64,000 bases of DNA, taken from assembly GCF_036711975.1 (NCBI RefSeq), contig NC_091971.1:8377501-8441500 (forward strand). The letters are read 5' to 3'. This document shows positions 1-12,984 of the stretch, piece by piece. The stretch's first letter is position 1, and each line of letters starts with the position of its first letter. The DNA comes from Onthophagus taurus (Eukaryota; Arthropoda; Insecta; Coleoptera; Scarabaeidae). The notes below the pieces were generated by a model. The model did not search any database. It worked only from the letters and a program-made list of their open reading frames with translations, and was not told the origin of the DNA. The position numbers and the translations under genes were made by a program.

Positions 1-3000
1 TAACTTCATCTGCAATTGAAACATCTTTAGAAAATCGATTAAGAATATTTCCGGAAAGATTTTGGTCAAAAAATGACATTGGTGCTTTTAAGATTTTCCA
101 AAATGATTTTTTATGTAATTTGTTATTCGCGGCTCCACACATTATAAACATTATAATAGCACCAACAAAATTTAATAATGTTGCAATTCCTAAAATTGCC
201 GAGTACATAATTGGAACCAAAGCCTTTTTCTTTTCCAAAATAAAGAATTCTGTTGTATTTGTTGTTCCGTTATTTTTCATAACTGTTATGCCTTCTTCGA
301 TGTTAATCCTAAAAATTAATTTTTAAATAAATTTTAAACAAGAAATTTTGTTTAATGTACCAATATGATAAGAAATATTCAAAACCACTTGAAAATATTT
401 GTCCACAAACACAAATTATGAGAAAGAATGGAATACTTTTCCACCCCCCGGCATAAGAAAACATTTTTTTATAAACTTTCCAAGCAACTTTTCCTTCTTG
501 TTTATGTTCAGCATACAATTTAGAGGGTGCACCAACACTCATAGCTGATTGTGTAAGTAATTTTGTTGTTTCGGAATCATCGGAATCATCATATTGCGGT
601 TCAACAACTTCAAAGTTTTCATCTTTAGCACCATCCTCAACAAAATCGCTTCCTAATTCAACACCTTTCTTATCTAATTCAGAGAAAGTTCCTTGATGTT
701 TAATAGTTCCATCTTCCATAACAGAAATGGAATCAACTTCTTTTAAAAATTGCACTTGATGCATTATAATAATAACTAATTTGTCTTTAAGAAATGATTT
801 TAAACAACTTTGGAAAACGTGTTTACTAACGTTTGCGTCTAAAGCAGATAAAGGACTATCCAAAAGATAAATGTTAGCATCTTTATAGATTGCTCTAGCT
901 AAATTAACTCTAGCTTGTTGTCCTTTACTTAAATTTAAACCTCGATCGCTTACTAAAGTTCTATCACCGCGTTTCATTCTGTCTAAATCTCTAATTAAAC
1001 CGCAAACACTTAAAACTTCTTTATATCGTTTTTCATTGAATGGTTGTCCAAATAAAACGTTTTGTTTTATAGTTCCTGGAAACAGCCAAGGATCTTGCGA
1101 AGCATACGAAACGGTGCCGTTTACTTCTAATTGCCCATCAGTTATCGTTAAGTCATTCAAAACCATTTTTAATAAAGTTGATTTTCCACAACCAACCTCT
1201 CCAGTCACAGCATGAATACCTCTCTTTAAATTTAAATTAACATCCTTCAAAACAGGTTTTTCAGGTAAAATTTCAGCCGTAACATTTTTAGCGATTACTT
1301 CGGGTTTATCGGTGATGATTTTTTTGGTTTGGACGGTTTCTTTCGCTAATAATAAACTTTTAATGCGTTTAATCGATGATTTTACTTCGGCGATTTGGGA
1401 AATTCCAATTGGTACGGTTACTGTAATGATGTGTTGTACTGTTGAGTAACAACTTTGTATTACGAAAGCTTTTTCTGCGGTTATACTGTCATTGAGGTAA
1501 ATATATGTAATCATGCAGATGTAAAAAGAAATTTTTGTGCTCATTCCACCAACTGTTAAAGCTATCATTTTCACGTAATAAGTTACTTTGATTTTACCAA
1601 TTTCGCTTCTACAAAAGAAATTAAATTAATGTTGTGTTGTTTTAATGAAAAGATTTTGTTACTTTCTAATGGAATCCACTAATTTTTTGAAATATTTCTC
1701 CCAAGTATAAATTTTAATGATTTGAATCGTCGATAAGATTTCTTGTAATAAACGAATTCTTTCATCGGATTTAGCTAATGTTTTCATTTTAATTTTCATG
1801 GTTATTTTAGCCAAAATCACTAAACATAAAATTTAAATTAAATAAATTAATTATAATGAGTTTTGACTTACTTTGTAAAGGTGAAACCAACAATAAAAAT
1901 CCAACTCCCGCAATAGCGGAAAGTTGAATTTGTCTATACATAATATAAGTCATTATAAATAATTGGATAATTCCAATCCAAACGTCGTTTCCAAACTGCA
2001 TCATATGTTCGAATAATAACACATCTTTAGTCATTAATGTAACAATTTTTCCATTTGTTACTTCCGCCAAACTCGAAGTTGTTAATTTTAACGATTTTCT
2101 ATAGATTAGGGAACAAATCGAAATTCTTATTTTATGAGCTACTTGTAGCAGGAGTAATTGATATTGGTGGTTGAAAAATGCTAAAAATATTAAAAGATTA
2201 AATCAATGTTGTTACATGAATGTATTTTTGTGTTTACCATTTAGCAATAACATTCCAATTAAAACTCCTGCATAAAAAAATGCATCATCTTTAGTTAATT
2301 CTGAACCAGGACTGAAATAAGCTACCAAGCGTCCTGTAGCTAAAGGTTTAACGATCCTAAATAAAAGAGTGAATAAAAATTAGCGATTTTTTTTTGATTA
2401 TCAAATATTGTTTTTAATTACTACTAATTATTATTGCATTAAAGAATATTGTGACCTAACTAATATGGTAACTAAATCAAGCGAACAATGGCATATTTAT
2501 AAAAGCAATCAAGAAAAGAAGTATATAGGATGGAAAAACAAATCATGAACTTATAGAGAGGATGTTCATTCCTTCTGAAAAATGGAGAACCCGCAATACC
2601 TGACATTTGTTGGCAGTAAAGGAGCATTTGACAGCATTTTGAAAATTATTAACTTTATAAAGCCACTATATCACGTCGCAAAATTATTAAATTGAAATGT
2701 ATACCCGCAACTTGGAACGTGGTTAATCTATATGTTACCTAAGGCAGGTAAATCGCCCTATGACTTCAAATCATATAGACCATATCACTTCTGCTAAAAG
2801 TTTTCAAACAATATGTAGAAACCTTAACAGCATATATAACCAACAAACTCTTTAGGGTTAAATAAAGGAATATGCAGACTTAAAGGAAGTGTAAGAAGGA
2901 GTACCTCAGTGAAACATGCTGTATGTCCTGTATACCAGTGATATATCACCAGATAACACTAGCTACGTTCGCAGACGATACAGCATTGCTCGCAGTGAGA

Positions 3001-4441
3001 GCAAACGTGACATCTACCAGTCAAGTATTACAGACAGCCAGCTATACATGTGAGTGGACCAAAAGATGGAAGATAAAATTAAATTAATCATTTGACTATT
3101 AAAAAATTAAAGTTATATCATATAAATGGCTAATAGGAAGATATTAAGAGAACCATATCCAAGTAATAACCTAACGGAAAAGGAAGAAACCGAAAGGTAC
3201 GCAAAGAACCACGAAGAATCCCACCACCTAAATGAAAATGCAAAAGTATTTCAACTACTGGATAAACACTTAGTGTAGTGACGTATAAAAAGCAGAATAT
3301 TATATGGAGTGAGAGTGCAGTTATTGTTACAAAGAAATAAAAGAAACCACTGGACTAAATTATTTTAGAGTCTATCGTTGTTGTAAATTGTAAGAATTTA
3401 GATGTATATTAGTTTTAATTGTAGTAAAAAAAATTTCTTAATCTTACATGATTGTAGTTCTAACAACAAATTTGAGCAACCCATAAAAAATCATTAAATT
3501 TCCATATCGCCTCCATAAAACGGAAGTAAAAGCCGGCTTCTTCTTGACAGCTTCAATTTCCCATTCCTTTTCCAATTCATCGCCTAATTTGTTCGATTTA
3601 AAGTCATTTAATATTTCATAAACATCATCTTCAACGAGTTCTTTTTTTAAACCTTTCCGAAGAATAGGAAACGCATATCTAAAAAATTAATCAAAACATA
3701 AATTAATACCAACAAAAGTAATTTTGATCGGGTAAACAATAGTAGAATTAGTTGTAAAACGGGATTTGTTTTATCTAACCTTATAAAACCACGAATTTCG
3801 TTTATAATGGGTTTAAATCATTAATGTCATAAAATTTAAGGAGATACATAATCGATTTGGGATGGTTTAAATTTTTTCAGTTGGTTTGTTATCAGATCAT
3901 AGAATTTTTGTTTAAAGATTTTTTTTGATAAATCTATAAACTATTAAAGAAATGAAAATCAATAACTACATAAAAAATTGATAATCTTATTAAATTCAAG
4001 TATTATTAACTCAAAAATTAATACGTATTTTTGAAAATGCTTTATTTGATTGAAAAGGTAATAAAGTTTGTTCGTCAAAATTTCAAAAAGATGCTTTAAG
4101 AATTCAATTTTGGAGACAATTATTTTAATAGTTCTTTGTAGAATCAGACATTTGTAGCATCAAAAGAAAATGTTTGTTTAAATGTTGATGTTTATCAAAC
4201 AAAACGAATTTATTGCATTTATTTAATATTGATAATAAAAAAATTCTACTTATAATAAATTTTGATACGTCAATAATATTTTGATAATAAACGATTTTAT
4301 TAAAATACTAATAAACATCGTAATTTCGATATTTTCACTCAAAAATAAAAATAATTTTACTTACAAAAAGGTTATTAACGAGAAGATGCCAGCTCTAGCT
4401 TTCGGATTAACATCCCTTTTTCGTTCGCTCCCTTGAAACAT
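1..4441 (-). CDS. ABCC4/MRP4-like ABC transporter, copy A (3' part outside window)
   Basis: This is a full-type ABC exporter of the ABCC (MRP) subfamily, expected in the plasma membrane to pump organic anions and conjugates. Exons read on the minus strand: 4365-4441 (ATG at 4441), 3448-3678, 2238-2356, 1872-2180, 1663-1819, 361-1608 and 1-308. All are joined by GT-AG introns with frame kept, giving about 816 residues. The remaining TMD2, NBD2 and stop lie left of base 1. TMD1 carries the MRP4-type segment SLAEVTNGKIVTLMTKDV. NBD1 (exon 361-1608) has Walker A GEVGCGKST, signature LSKGQ (canonical LSGGQ) and Walker B IYLLDS, without the catalytic Glu, as is usual for ABCC NBD1. TMD2 starts with FLSYW split across the 361/308 junction. 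Orthology to vertebrate ABCC4 is by overall style; substrate is unknown. Copy B lies 3.6 kb upstream in the same orientation. Confidence 0.9.
2520..3370 (+). mobile_element. Degenerate jockey-type non-LTR retrotransposon fragment in an intron
   Basis: It lies antisense inside the 1.1 kb intron (2357-3447) of ABCC copy A. Broken reading frames on the plus strand give reverse-transcriptase motifs of jockey-clade LINEs: LPKAGKSPYDFKSYRPY from about 2735 (the LPKPGK...SYRPISL motif) and LATFADDTALLAV from 2959 (the FADD catalytic box), followed by a WTKRWKIKLN segment. Stops and frameshifts separate the blocks, so it is inactive. Ends were not resolved; I see no clear poly(A) tail or target-site duplication. 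Confidence 0.7.
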
Positions 4442-7400
4442 GATGATGAAGATCACGAATCATCAACTAGTTCAGAATAAGCAGAAACATCGGTTGATAT
4501 ATTGACTTGGTTTGAATAAAATATCTAATCTCGACGATTATCAACACAGAAGGCTAAAAAAATTCGAACACACCAAGTAGGAGATGCCATAATGTTTATT
4601 GTTCCCTTTAAGCCTATAGTCTAATTGTGTGTGGTCTGGTTAATTTTTTTTATCGAACGTTTTATTTATTGTTCGAAATTTTGCCCCGTAACCCGATCTA
4701 ACTTAAAAACGTGTGGTTTAATTAATTTATCAATTTATCACTGAGTTGTTAATGGGGACAAGAATGATAACGAATAACGTTTTCTTTATTCTTTTAAAAA
4801 AGAGGAAGAACAAAACATTGATTGCTTGTGCAGAATCAATGGTATAAATAAAATTGAAATCGTTTTTATTATCTTTGTTTACTTACTTATTATTAGTTGA
4901 GATTGTTTTTGTTTCTCTCTTTTCTCTTCCTAATTGTCTTTCAGTAATATAAATCAAAAACTTGTTTTACTTTTCCTTTTTATATAAAATAATAGGATTT
5001 TATTCCACACTTGTTTATTTAAATTTGGATTTAATTTAAGATTTAAATTACGATTAAATTAGGATTTTAAGTTTTATTGTAATGTTATAAAACTATAAAA
5101 TGAACTATTTTTGGATCTTTCACAATGAAAGTTTAAGAACAATCTTTGTGAAGACGTCAAAGGAACTGGGTATTTGTTCCTTAATCAGGATGTGATGCAA
5201 AACTTATCCAATTTATGGTATTATACGTGTGACACAGTTACAAGAAAATAGGATTTATTAAAATATAATAATCTCGATTAATTAACGATGATTTATTTGT
5301 ATTCACCTAATCTTAATATCAATAAATTTTTTTAATATTCTATCAAATCATCGTTTATGTACGAAAAAGTTTTTTTTTATAAATAATTTTTATGTCTCGA
5401 TTAATCTTCAATAGATAAGAAAATTTTTATGGATTTTCGATGACAAGACACAGAACCCAATTGCGCGTGTCATCAATTTATATCCGAACTTAACTTAATA
5501 ATGGTGACAACTTAAAAACATTGAAATAAGAAATAAATGAAAGGATAGATAACGATTTACTATAGATTACTTTTTGTGAACTTCAATACGATGTAGTTTT
5601 TAAATTTTAAATCTAACAATCTAAATCCAAAGATTAAAATAACTAAATCCCAAATATTTTACAGTAGGCAATTAAATATGAGAATAAAAGTAAAATTGCA
5701 CTGTCACATTTAATACTAGTATCATAAATTATAAAATCTGCCATAAAATAATAGTGCGTCTCTTTTAACATAGTCACCTTTAATCAGCTCATTTAAGCTG
5801 TAATCATAATTTTAAAATTTTTTATTAATTTCATTGTTTACTATGTATAAGTGAGTACAATAATAGCGTTAAAAGTTATGAGATGTAATAATTTTTTAAG
5901 GTAAAATAAATATTGAAAAGAAAATTTACAAACAACCTTCGCCGAGATCTGTTTTGAAAATAACAAAGTCTGAGAGGTTGTTTTCGTGGTCATATTGCAA
6001 ACACATCGTATACTTGCTATCTTCAAACATTCTCTCGGTCGTGTTTTGACTCAACAATAACGAGGTATAATGAGTTATAATTTAATCAATACGAAAATGT
6101 AACGTAATTGTATGTTTAATAAATAAAGAAAATATTTATCTAAATATATCATTCTAAGTTATACCTCTTTCTTAAATTATATTAATTAACAAAGTTAAAG
6201 ATGCTGTATCACAGTATTTTTGTATTTATTAAGTTTACATGGAGACAATAAAAACCGCGACTTAGTTAAATTTCTGCACTGTTTAAAATAAAAAGTTGTG
6301 AAAAGCATGTCCAATAAAAATAATGTTAACTAAGTATGAACAAGAAATTTTGTTTATTATTTTTTCCTTATTTATTTAAAACTCTGCAAAATAGATATAC
6401 AAAGGTGAGAAAAGTACGCTTACGCATTTCGTGAATAGATTCAATTAGTAGTTTTACAGAGTCAAAGGTAGAAGAAAAAATGATTCCAAATTATGCTTGG
6501 AGTCTGTACGAAAATATCTAAGACCTCATTACAAATTTGACCATTGTCCTTAACCTTTCCTCGATGAACCTCGTTGCACAATTCACCCAAACTGTAGTCT
6601 CATTGTAGACCTGAGCCACGTCTTCACCCCCTCTAAAACTGCTTTCAATGGAATAAATCGTTGGTGAAAAACTAATCGTTGAAGTTTAACCATCAAATAT
6701 GCTGGATTTGCGGAATATAACATGCTGGTGTCTTACTTCCTTTAAATTGACTTGTTAATGAACACATTTCGTTTAATATCCTACTTTCAACCTTTCTTTG
6801 TCTTCCTTTTCTACTTGTTTTAGACCTGTTGGTCTGTTGAGTTTGAAATTCGTAGTTGCAGTGACGAAAATAACTTGAAATTTAGGTTAATGTACAAAAT
6901 AATGAGAAAAAACAATAATACTTATGTGGAATATACACAATAATCAAAACATTTTAAAAGTAATTAAACGAGACATAATGTTATCTAAATAATTTTTAGA
7001 GTATAAAATTGCACTAACAATAAATACTCATAAACTAAAAGAATACTTAAAATAAATAATACTAATACAAATTTTGTAAAAGCTGTTGGAAATACTTTTT
7101 TTTTTATTTTTGACTGCGGCCATGTGAGGGAGGAAATAACCTCAAGCGAACAAGACAAAGATGTTGCAAGCTAGCCAAAGAGACCGAGAAGAATGTTCTT
7201 CGAAGAAACGCCCCCCGCCAGATTCCGGAGAATATGAGGAGAGGGGTTTTAGTGGGTCGGGGCCCCACACTATCTGGTCATCCAACATCCCAGGCCAGAC
7301 GTCAGTTTGCAGATTGAGATTGCGTTGGGTTCGGTTAGACTTGTCAGAAGTCAGAAAGAAGTTACGGATGCCATAGAAAGAATACTACTTTGAAGTGAAA

Positions 7401-8021
7401 CTGAGCGGGGCACATTGCGAGGTTAAAGAATGATCGATGGACCAAGAAAATTATGGAGTGGAGACCAAGATGACAAATTTAAGTGATATTCACACTAACG
7501 ATACAAGTTGCTCAAGTAATTATGGAAGTATTACAGTGTTTTATATCAGGAGAAACTCATTTGTCAGAAAATGATGGATTTATTCCGAACGGGTGCTTTC
7601 TCCTGTGAAATAAGCAATTTCGCAATTATTTCGTATACAAATTTTTTACCATGCCTACTGAATTACTTTGCCAAATAATGCACGAGGTACGATCATTTTC
7701 TCATCGTTGACATTCTCTGGGTGTTTAGTTCCTACATTTGCAACATCATTCTGTTCATTTCCAGAAACGTTATTTCCGCGTTTTTAAAATGTCAAAACAA
7801 TTTCTTCGTCAAGTGTCTACGCACAAGTCACATACTACACCAGTTCCAGAAAGTCTGGTTGATCTTCAAATAACAGCACCAAATGGCAGGGAAGGCATAA
7901 ATTTTGAATATTTTTATGATTTTTTACGTCTTTAAATATAAAAATATAAAATACAAAACAAATACAATCAATTTCAAACAATTTTATTAACAAATTTAGT
8001 CTTATAATTGTATGTTTTTAT
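4442..8021. other. Spacer between the two ABCC genes
   Basis: 3.6 kb of mostly AT-rich DNA between the start of copy A and the stop of copy B. Scattered open frames of 60-70 codons have no recognisable domain. A GC-richer block at about 7120-7450 stands out from its surroundings but encodes nothing I recognise. The 5' regulatory region of copy A should lie next to 4441, but no clear TATA box was identified. Confidence 0.5.
7983..7988 (-). terminator. Poly(A) signal of ABCC copy B
   Basis: AATAAA on the minus strand, 34 nt past the stop codon at 8022. This is the expected position for a short 3' UTR. Confidence 0.6.
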
Positions 8022-11000
8022 TCAAGAATCCATTTCCCAATTTCCTTGTGACACCATTTGATAGAATCTCGATTCGTAATCGTCCATTAAAACTTGCGGA
8101 TCATCAAATTCAACAACATTTCCATCCGAAATGACCATAACCCGATCTGATTTCATTACGGAGTGTAATCGATGAGCGATAGTTAATGTGGTGCAATTAG
8201 AAAATTTCGTTTTTATTGTATCTTGAATAAGATTGGCAGTTTTAATATCGATGTTAGCGGTTGCTTCGTCTAATACTAATATTTTATTTTTTCTTAACAA
8301 GGCACGTGCTAAACATATTAATTGTTTTTCGCCGGCACTAAAATTAGAACCACCTTCGTTTATTATACAATCCAATTGACCGGGAAGGCTTTCGATCGTT
8401 GATTTTACGTTAACCACGTTTAATGCTTGCCAAATATCAAAATCGCTGTATAAAACGTCCGGATCTAGGTTGCTTTTTAACGTTCCCGAAAATAGAACCG
8501 GATTTTGAGGAATAACCGAAATTGAAGATCTAACAAAGTTTAATTCAACCACATTAATATCAATGTCATCGATGTATATTGAGCCTGATTCGATTGAGTA
8601 TAATCTTAATAAAGTTGAAATAATCGAAGATTTTCCAGCACCTGTTCTTCCTATAATTCCTATTTTTTCACCCGGTTTTATAGAAAAATTAACTCCTTTT
8701 AAAATTAAATCGTTCGTTTTTGGGTATCTTAAACAAACATTTTTATATTCAATCTTTCCGCTTGAAGGCCAATCCGTTTTTGGTGCGATTCCTTGAGTAT
8801 TTTCGATTGGCACTTTTGTATATTCAAGGACACGTTCGACCGAGGTCATTTGGTTTTCTAATTCGGCCCATTGACGAATTCCCCATTGTAATAAACCGGT
8901 TAAACCTAAAGCTTGTGTTATTGCCAATCCAACGTTTTCAGCGGCCGTCGACGATGCAAAAATAATAAAACTTAACGTTATTGCTGTTAAATATAATGCG
9001 CATAACATGTCTAAAAAGAAACCGAACGCTCGATTTGTTGTCATATACATATAATAGGTTGAATAATGCAGATTTTGATGCTGATCGAATTGTAATGTTA
9101 GGATATTTTCAGCTTTGTTAGCTCTGATTGTTGTTAATCCTTCCAAAGATGCATTTAAATGACCAACAACAGGACTTCGAGCTAAAAAATAAATAAATAT
9201 TTTATAACAATTGTAGTTGATTGGTAAATATTAAAGTGGGAATATTTACTCATGCTATCTAATCTCTTTAAACTTCGACTTGTTGGTAAATAATAATGAC
9301 GGACAATAAATAAAATTATTCCAAAAGCAAGTGAAAGAATTGCGAAAACTAAGTTGACTTTTAAGATGAGTACTAATGATCCAATAAGTACAAAAAGAAT
9401 CTAAAAAAAAATTTAATTTAATTTATTTTTAAGTTATGTTTCAAAACTTACTCGAAGACACTCAAAGAAAATGTAAGGTATCATTTCATCAATGGTAGCA
9501 AAGTCTTTTGAAAACCGATTTAAAATATTCCCCGAAAGATTTGTATCAAAAAAGGACATTGTAGCTTTGACGATATTTGAAAATGTCGCTTTGTGTAGTT
9601 TTAGCGAAGCTCTACTTGTCAAAGAGAAGTATAAAAATGCTTTTCCAGTGAGAATTATGGCTGTTACGGCTAAAATGATCGAATACAACATTGGAATTCG
9701 AGATTTTTTTAAGGTGACGTCTTCATATTCGCTTAAAATCGTTGCGTTTGAATAATACGTTTCGTTTTTTATGAATTCGGAAAGTCGGTTGTAATCTTTT
9801 TCAACGCCTATCCTAAAAAATTTCTATAAATTGATTTTATAATATACATACGACTATTACTAGAACTACCACTAGACTAGTCTTTTGAAAGTGTTTGACG
9901 TTTAATATGCCATGTTGAACCTGCCTGATCTGGTTCCTAGAACACCTAAACTTGCAACACATCTAGATAAAATTTACTATGGAAACGGAAGTTGCATAAC
10001 ACTTATCTTTTCTGGATGTATTGGTCATGAAGAAGACAGAATTGGCAGTGTATCGGAAGAAGACATACACAAATAGGTATCTATGGGCTGCGTTCCATAA
10101 CCATGAAAATTTAACGAAGGAAGATGTATTTCAAAAGAATGGCTACATTATGAGAGATATTACGAAGGGAAGATACGGTAAGTAATCACTTCTTGCGCAA
10201 GCTAAATGGGGATGAATGGGAGAGATGGTATTGCGAGGTAATCAGAAACGATGAGCATAATGAGGGGAAAGTTGTAGAGGTAGATACGAAAGGAAAGGAA
10301 GGAGTGTATGCAGAAGGGGTTGGTTGAAGACGAAAGCCGCATGCCGAAAGGCAGGTCAAAATTGCAACGTGGCATCGGAAACATCAAACACTTTTTCTTC
10401 TAGTTCTAGATCTACTGTTAGTTCTAGAGTTAGTTTTAGTTTAAATGGTTTTATAATTTTTTAGATCTTACCAATGAGTTATAAAATAATCAAAATAACT
10501 CCCACCAGCTTGCGAAATAGCGCAAATTATTAAAAGCGAGAACATTCCTTTAAAACCACCCGCATAACTTAAGTATGTTTTGTAAACTTCGTTTTTGACT
10601 TTTCCAATTTCTTTCTTTTCTCCATATAATTTAGGTGATTGCAAATTTTTTTCTGATTTTAATAAATAATCTGTTTCTGTAGCATCCTCGTTTTCAAGGT
10701 CATCATTTTCTTCAATTTTATCAATTTTATGTTGGTTCGAAGTTATTTCATCAATGTCAATTCCTAAATCAACATTTCTTTTAACAAGTTCCTCGTAATT
10801 TCCTCTATCTTGAATTTTTCCGTCCATCATAACAATAACTTCGCCAACTTGTTGTAAGAATTGTATTTGGTGGGTACAAAATATAACTAATTTTCCTTTT
10901 AGGAAGTCTTTGAAGCTTTTAAAAATTTGATTTCCAACGGAAGAATCAACGGGTGCTAAAGGGTTATCTAATAGATAAATATCAGCTTTCTTATAAAGAG

Positions 11001-12984
11001 CTCTCGCTAAGTTAATTCTTGCTTGTTGACCTTTGCTTAAATTTAACCCTCTATCATTAACCAAGGTGTTATCACCTTTAGAAAAGTTTTCGAAATCAAG
11101 TTTTAAGCAACAAATTTTAATCACTTTTTGGTATCTTTTTTCATCCATTATGGAACCAAATAAAATATTTTGCCGAATCGTTCCAGGAAATAACCACGGT
11201 TCTTGAGAAGCATAAGAAACCGCGCCGTTTACAGTAACATAACCATCATTTAGAACGATATCGTCAAGAAGTAATCTTAACAAGCACGATTTTCCACTTC
11301 CAACGGGTCCAGTTAAACCATATAAACCAACATGAAGATTTAACGTGATATTTTCCAAAACAGTTTTTGATTTAATCACGGACGCCGAAGCATTTTTCAA
11401 AATGATTTTAGGCGGCCCAGAATTTTCTGACGTATCTTTCACTTCCGGTGTTAACATGAAGGCGGAAATTCGTTTAATCGATGAGTATAAATCCGCTATT
11501 TGAGAAATTCCAACTGGAATGGCTACGGTTAAAACGGATCTTAATGAACCATAACAAGAAAGAATTACGAAAGCTTTTTCTGCTGTTATTCGATTCCCGA
11601 GGAGATAATAAGAAATTAAACAGACGAAAATTGAGCATCTTGTGCTTAAATCTCCTATCGTTAACATTGTTGCTTTTAAATAAAAGATTATTTTTAGTTT
11701 TGATATTTCACCTCTAAAAAATTTTTTTTTAAATTAAACTTAAAAATTATTTTATTAATTTACCTTCTTATAGCAAAAACACGCTTTGAAAAAAATATTT
11801 CCCAACAATAAGTCTTAATAATCCTTATGGTCGATAAAACTTCTTGGATCAATCGAATTCTTTCATCAGATTTAGCAGCTGTTTTCAATCGATTTTTTGT
11901 AGTTTGTTTTCCGACCCAAACTAAAAATCATCTCATTATGTAACAAAGTCAAAATTATTTTTTTCTATGAAATCCTTACATTGAAATGGAATTAACAACA
12001 ATAAAAATCCAACACCAAGAATTGCAGAAATTCCAATTTGTTGATACATAACGTAAGTCATTAAAGCGACTTGAATCACTCCAACCCAAATATCGTGAGA
12101 GAGTATAATTGAAAAATCAAATAAATTAACATCTTTACTAATTAACGTGACGATTTTGCCATTTGTCACTTCGATAAGTGAAGAAGTACTGAGTTTTAAT
12201 GATTTTCTATAAATTAATGAGCATAAACCGGTTCGAATTTTTTGTGCCATCTGAGTTAAATAAAGCATGTAACCATGATTGTAAATCGTTTGTAAAATTG
12301 TTATTCCGATTAAAAGAGTTGCGTAAATGTAAGCTTGCGATTTTGTTAGATTCGATTTTGTGTCGAAATATGCAACCAAACGACCAATTACTAAAGGCCT
12401 TGTAATCCTGGAAGGAAAATACTTAACTTATGCAACTTTATTTGAATTTTGTTTTATAAAGAAATGTTCTTACATAAAAGTTGTTCTTATAACACCTTGG
12501 ATTAATCCACATGTCATATATTCAACGCCAAATACTCCAAATAAAACTCTTAAAAGTGATGGCTTTGGGTTTTTTAATTCTTTTTTCCATTGATTTTCAA
12601 ATTTTGACCCTAATTTTTCTGATTCATATCCTTTTAAAAGTTCGTAAATATCATCTTCTTCTAATTCTTTTTTTATTCCTTTTTTAAATATTGGATAAGT
12701 AAATCTAAAAAATTAAAAACGGTGATGACAAACCGAATTGTTATTTTTTTCTAAAGTATTAGCAGGATTAAAGTGAATAGGTAATAAAAAGTTTTATTTT
12801 ATTGGAAATACTCTTTAAATAGATAATAATTTTTAATACAATAGGTTTTAAAAACATATAAAGCATTCTTTATGTTTTTTAGATTTATATTAATTTATTG
12901 TACTTACAGGAATAAAAGCATAGAAATTACGCCGGCTTTTTCTCTTGGGTTTGTTTCTCTTTTGGCGGTACATCCCTGGTACAT
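8022..12984 (-). CDS. ABCC4/MRP4-like ABC transporter, copy B (complete)
   Basis: Complete tandem paralogue of copy A. Exons on the minus strand: 12908-12984 (ATG at 12984), 12474-12704, 11980-12407, 11764-11920, 10472-11713, 9452-9812, 9250-9400 and 8022-9181 (stop). They sum to 3807 nt, 1268 residues, close to the usual MRP4 length. The order is TMD1, NBD1, TMD2, NBD2. NBD1 has Walker A GPVGSGKSC, signature LSKGQ and Walker B IYLLDN. NBD2 has Walker A GRTGAGKSS, signature FSAGEKQLICLARAL and Walker B ILVLDEATANID with the catalytic Glu, so ATP hydrolysis is expected mainly at the site using NBD2 Walker B, as in other ABCC proteins. Exon boundaries match copy A except that 11980-12407 is a single exon where copy A has two. 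Expected substrates are organic anions or conjugates; this is family knowledge, not shown here. Confidence 0.93.
9846..10445 (+). mobile_element. Penelope-like retroelement relic with CTAG-rich flanks, in an intron
   Basis: It sits in the TMD2 intron (9813-10471) of ABCC copy B. On the plus strand, 10021-10189 reads LAVYRKKTYTNRYL, which matches the VYRKPTHT.RYL block of Penelope-like reverse transcriptases. Just before it, LDVLV in the expected place is reached after a one-base indel near 10007. Both sides are flanked by CTAG-rich stretches (about 9850-9875 and 10398-10440) resembling the MITE interior at 38345-38649, so this may be a composite insertion. It is dead. Confidence 0.5.

Noticed and set aside
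7161..7376. 71-codon plus-strand frame in a GC-rich block
   Set aside because: Composition suggests an old insertion, but no recognisable protein motif; not called.
7600..7870. Minus-strand words CDLCVDT and NCFDILKTRK resembling the Cys-rich end of piggyBac transposases
   Set aside because: Only two short blocks with a stop between them and no DDE region; too weak.
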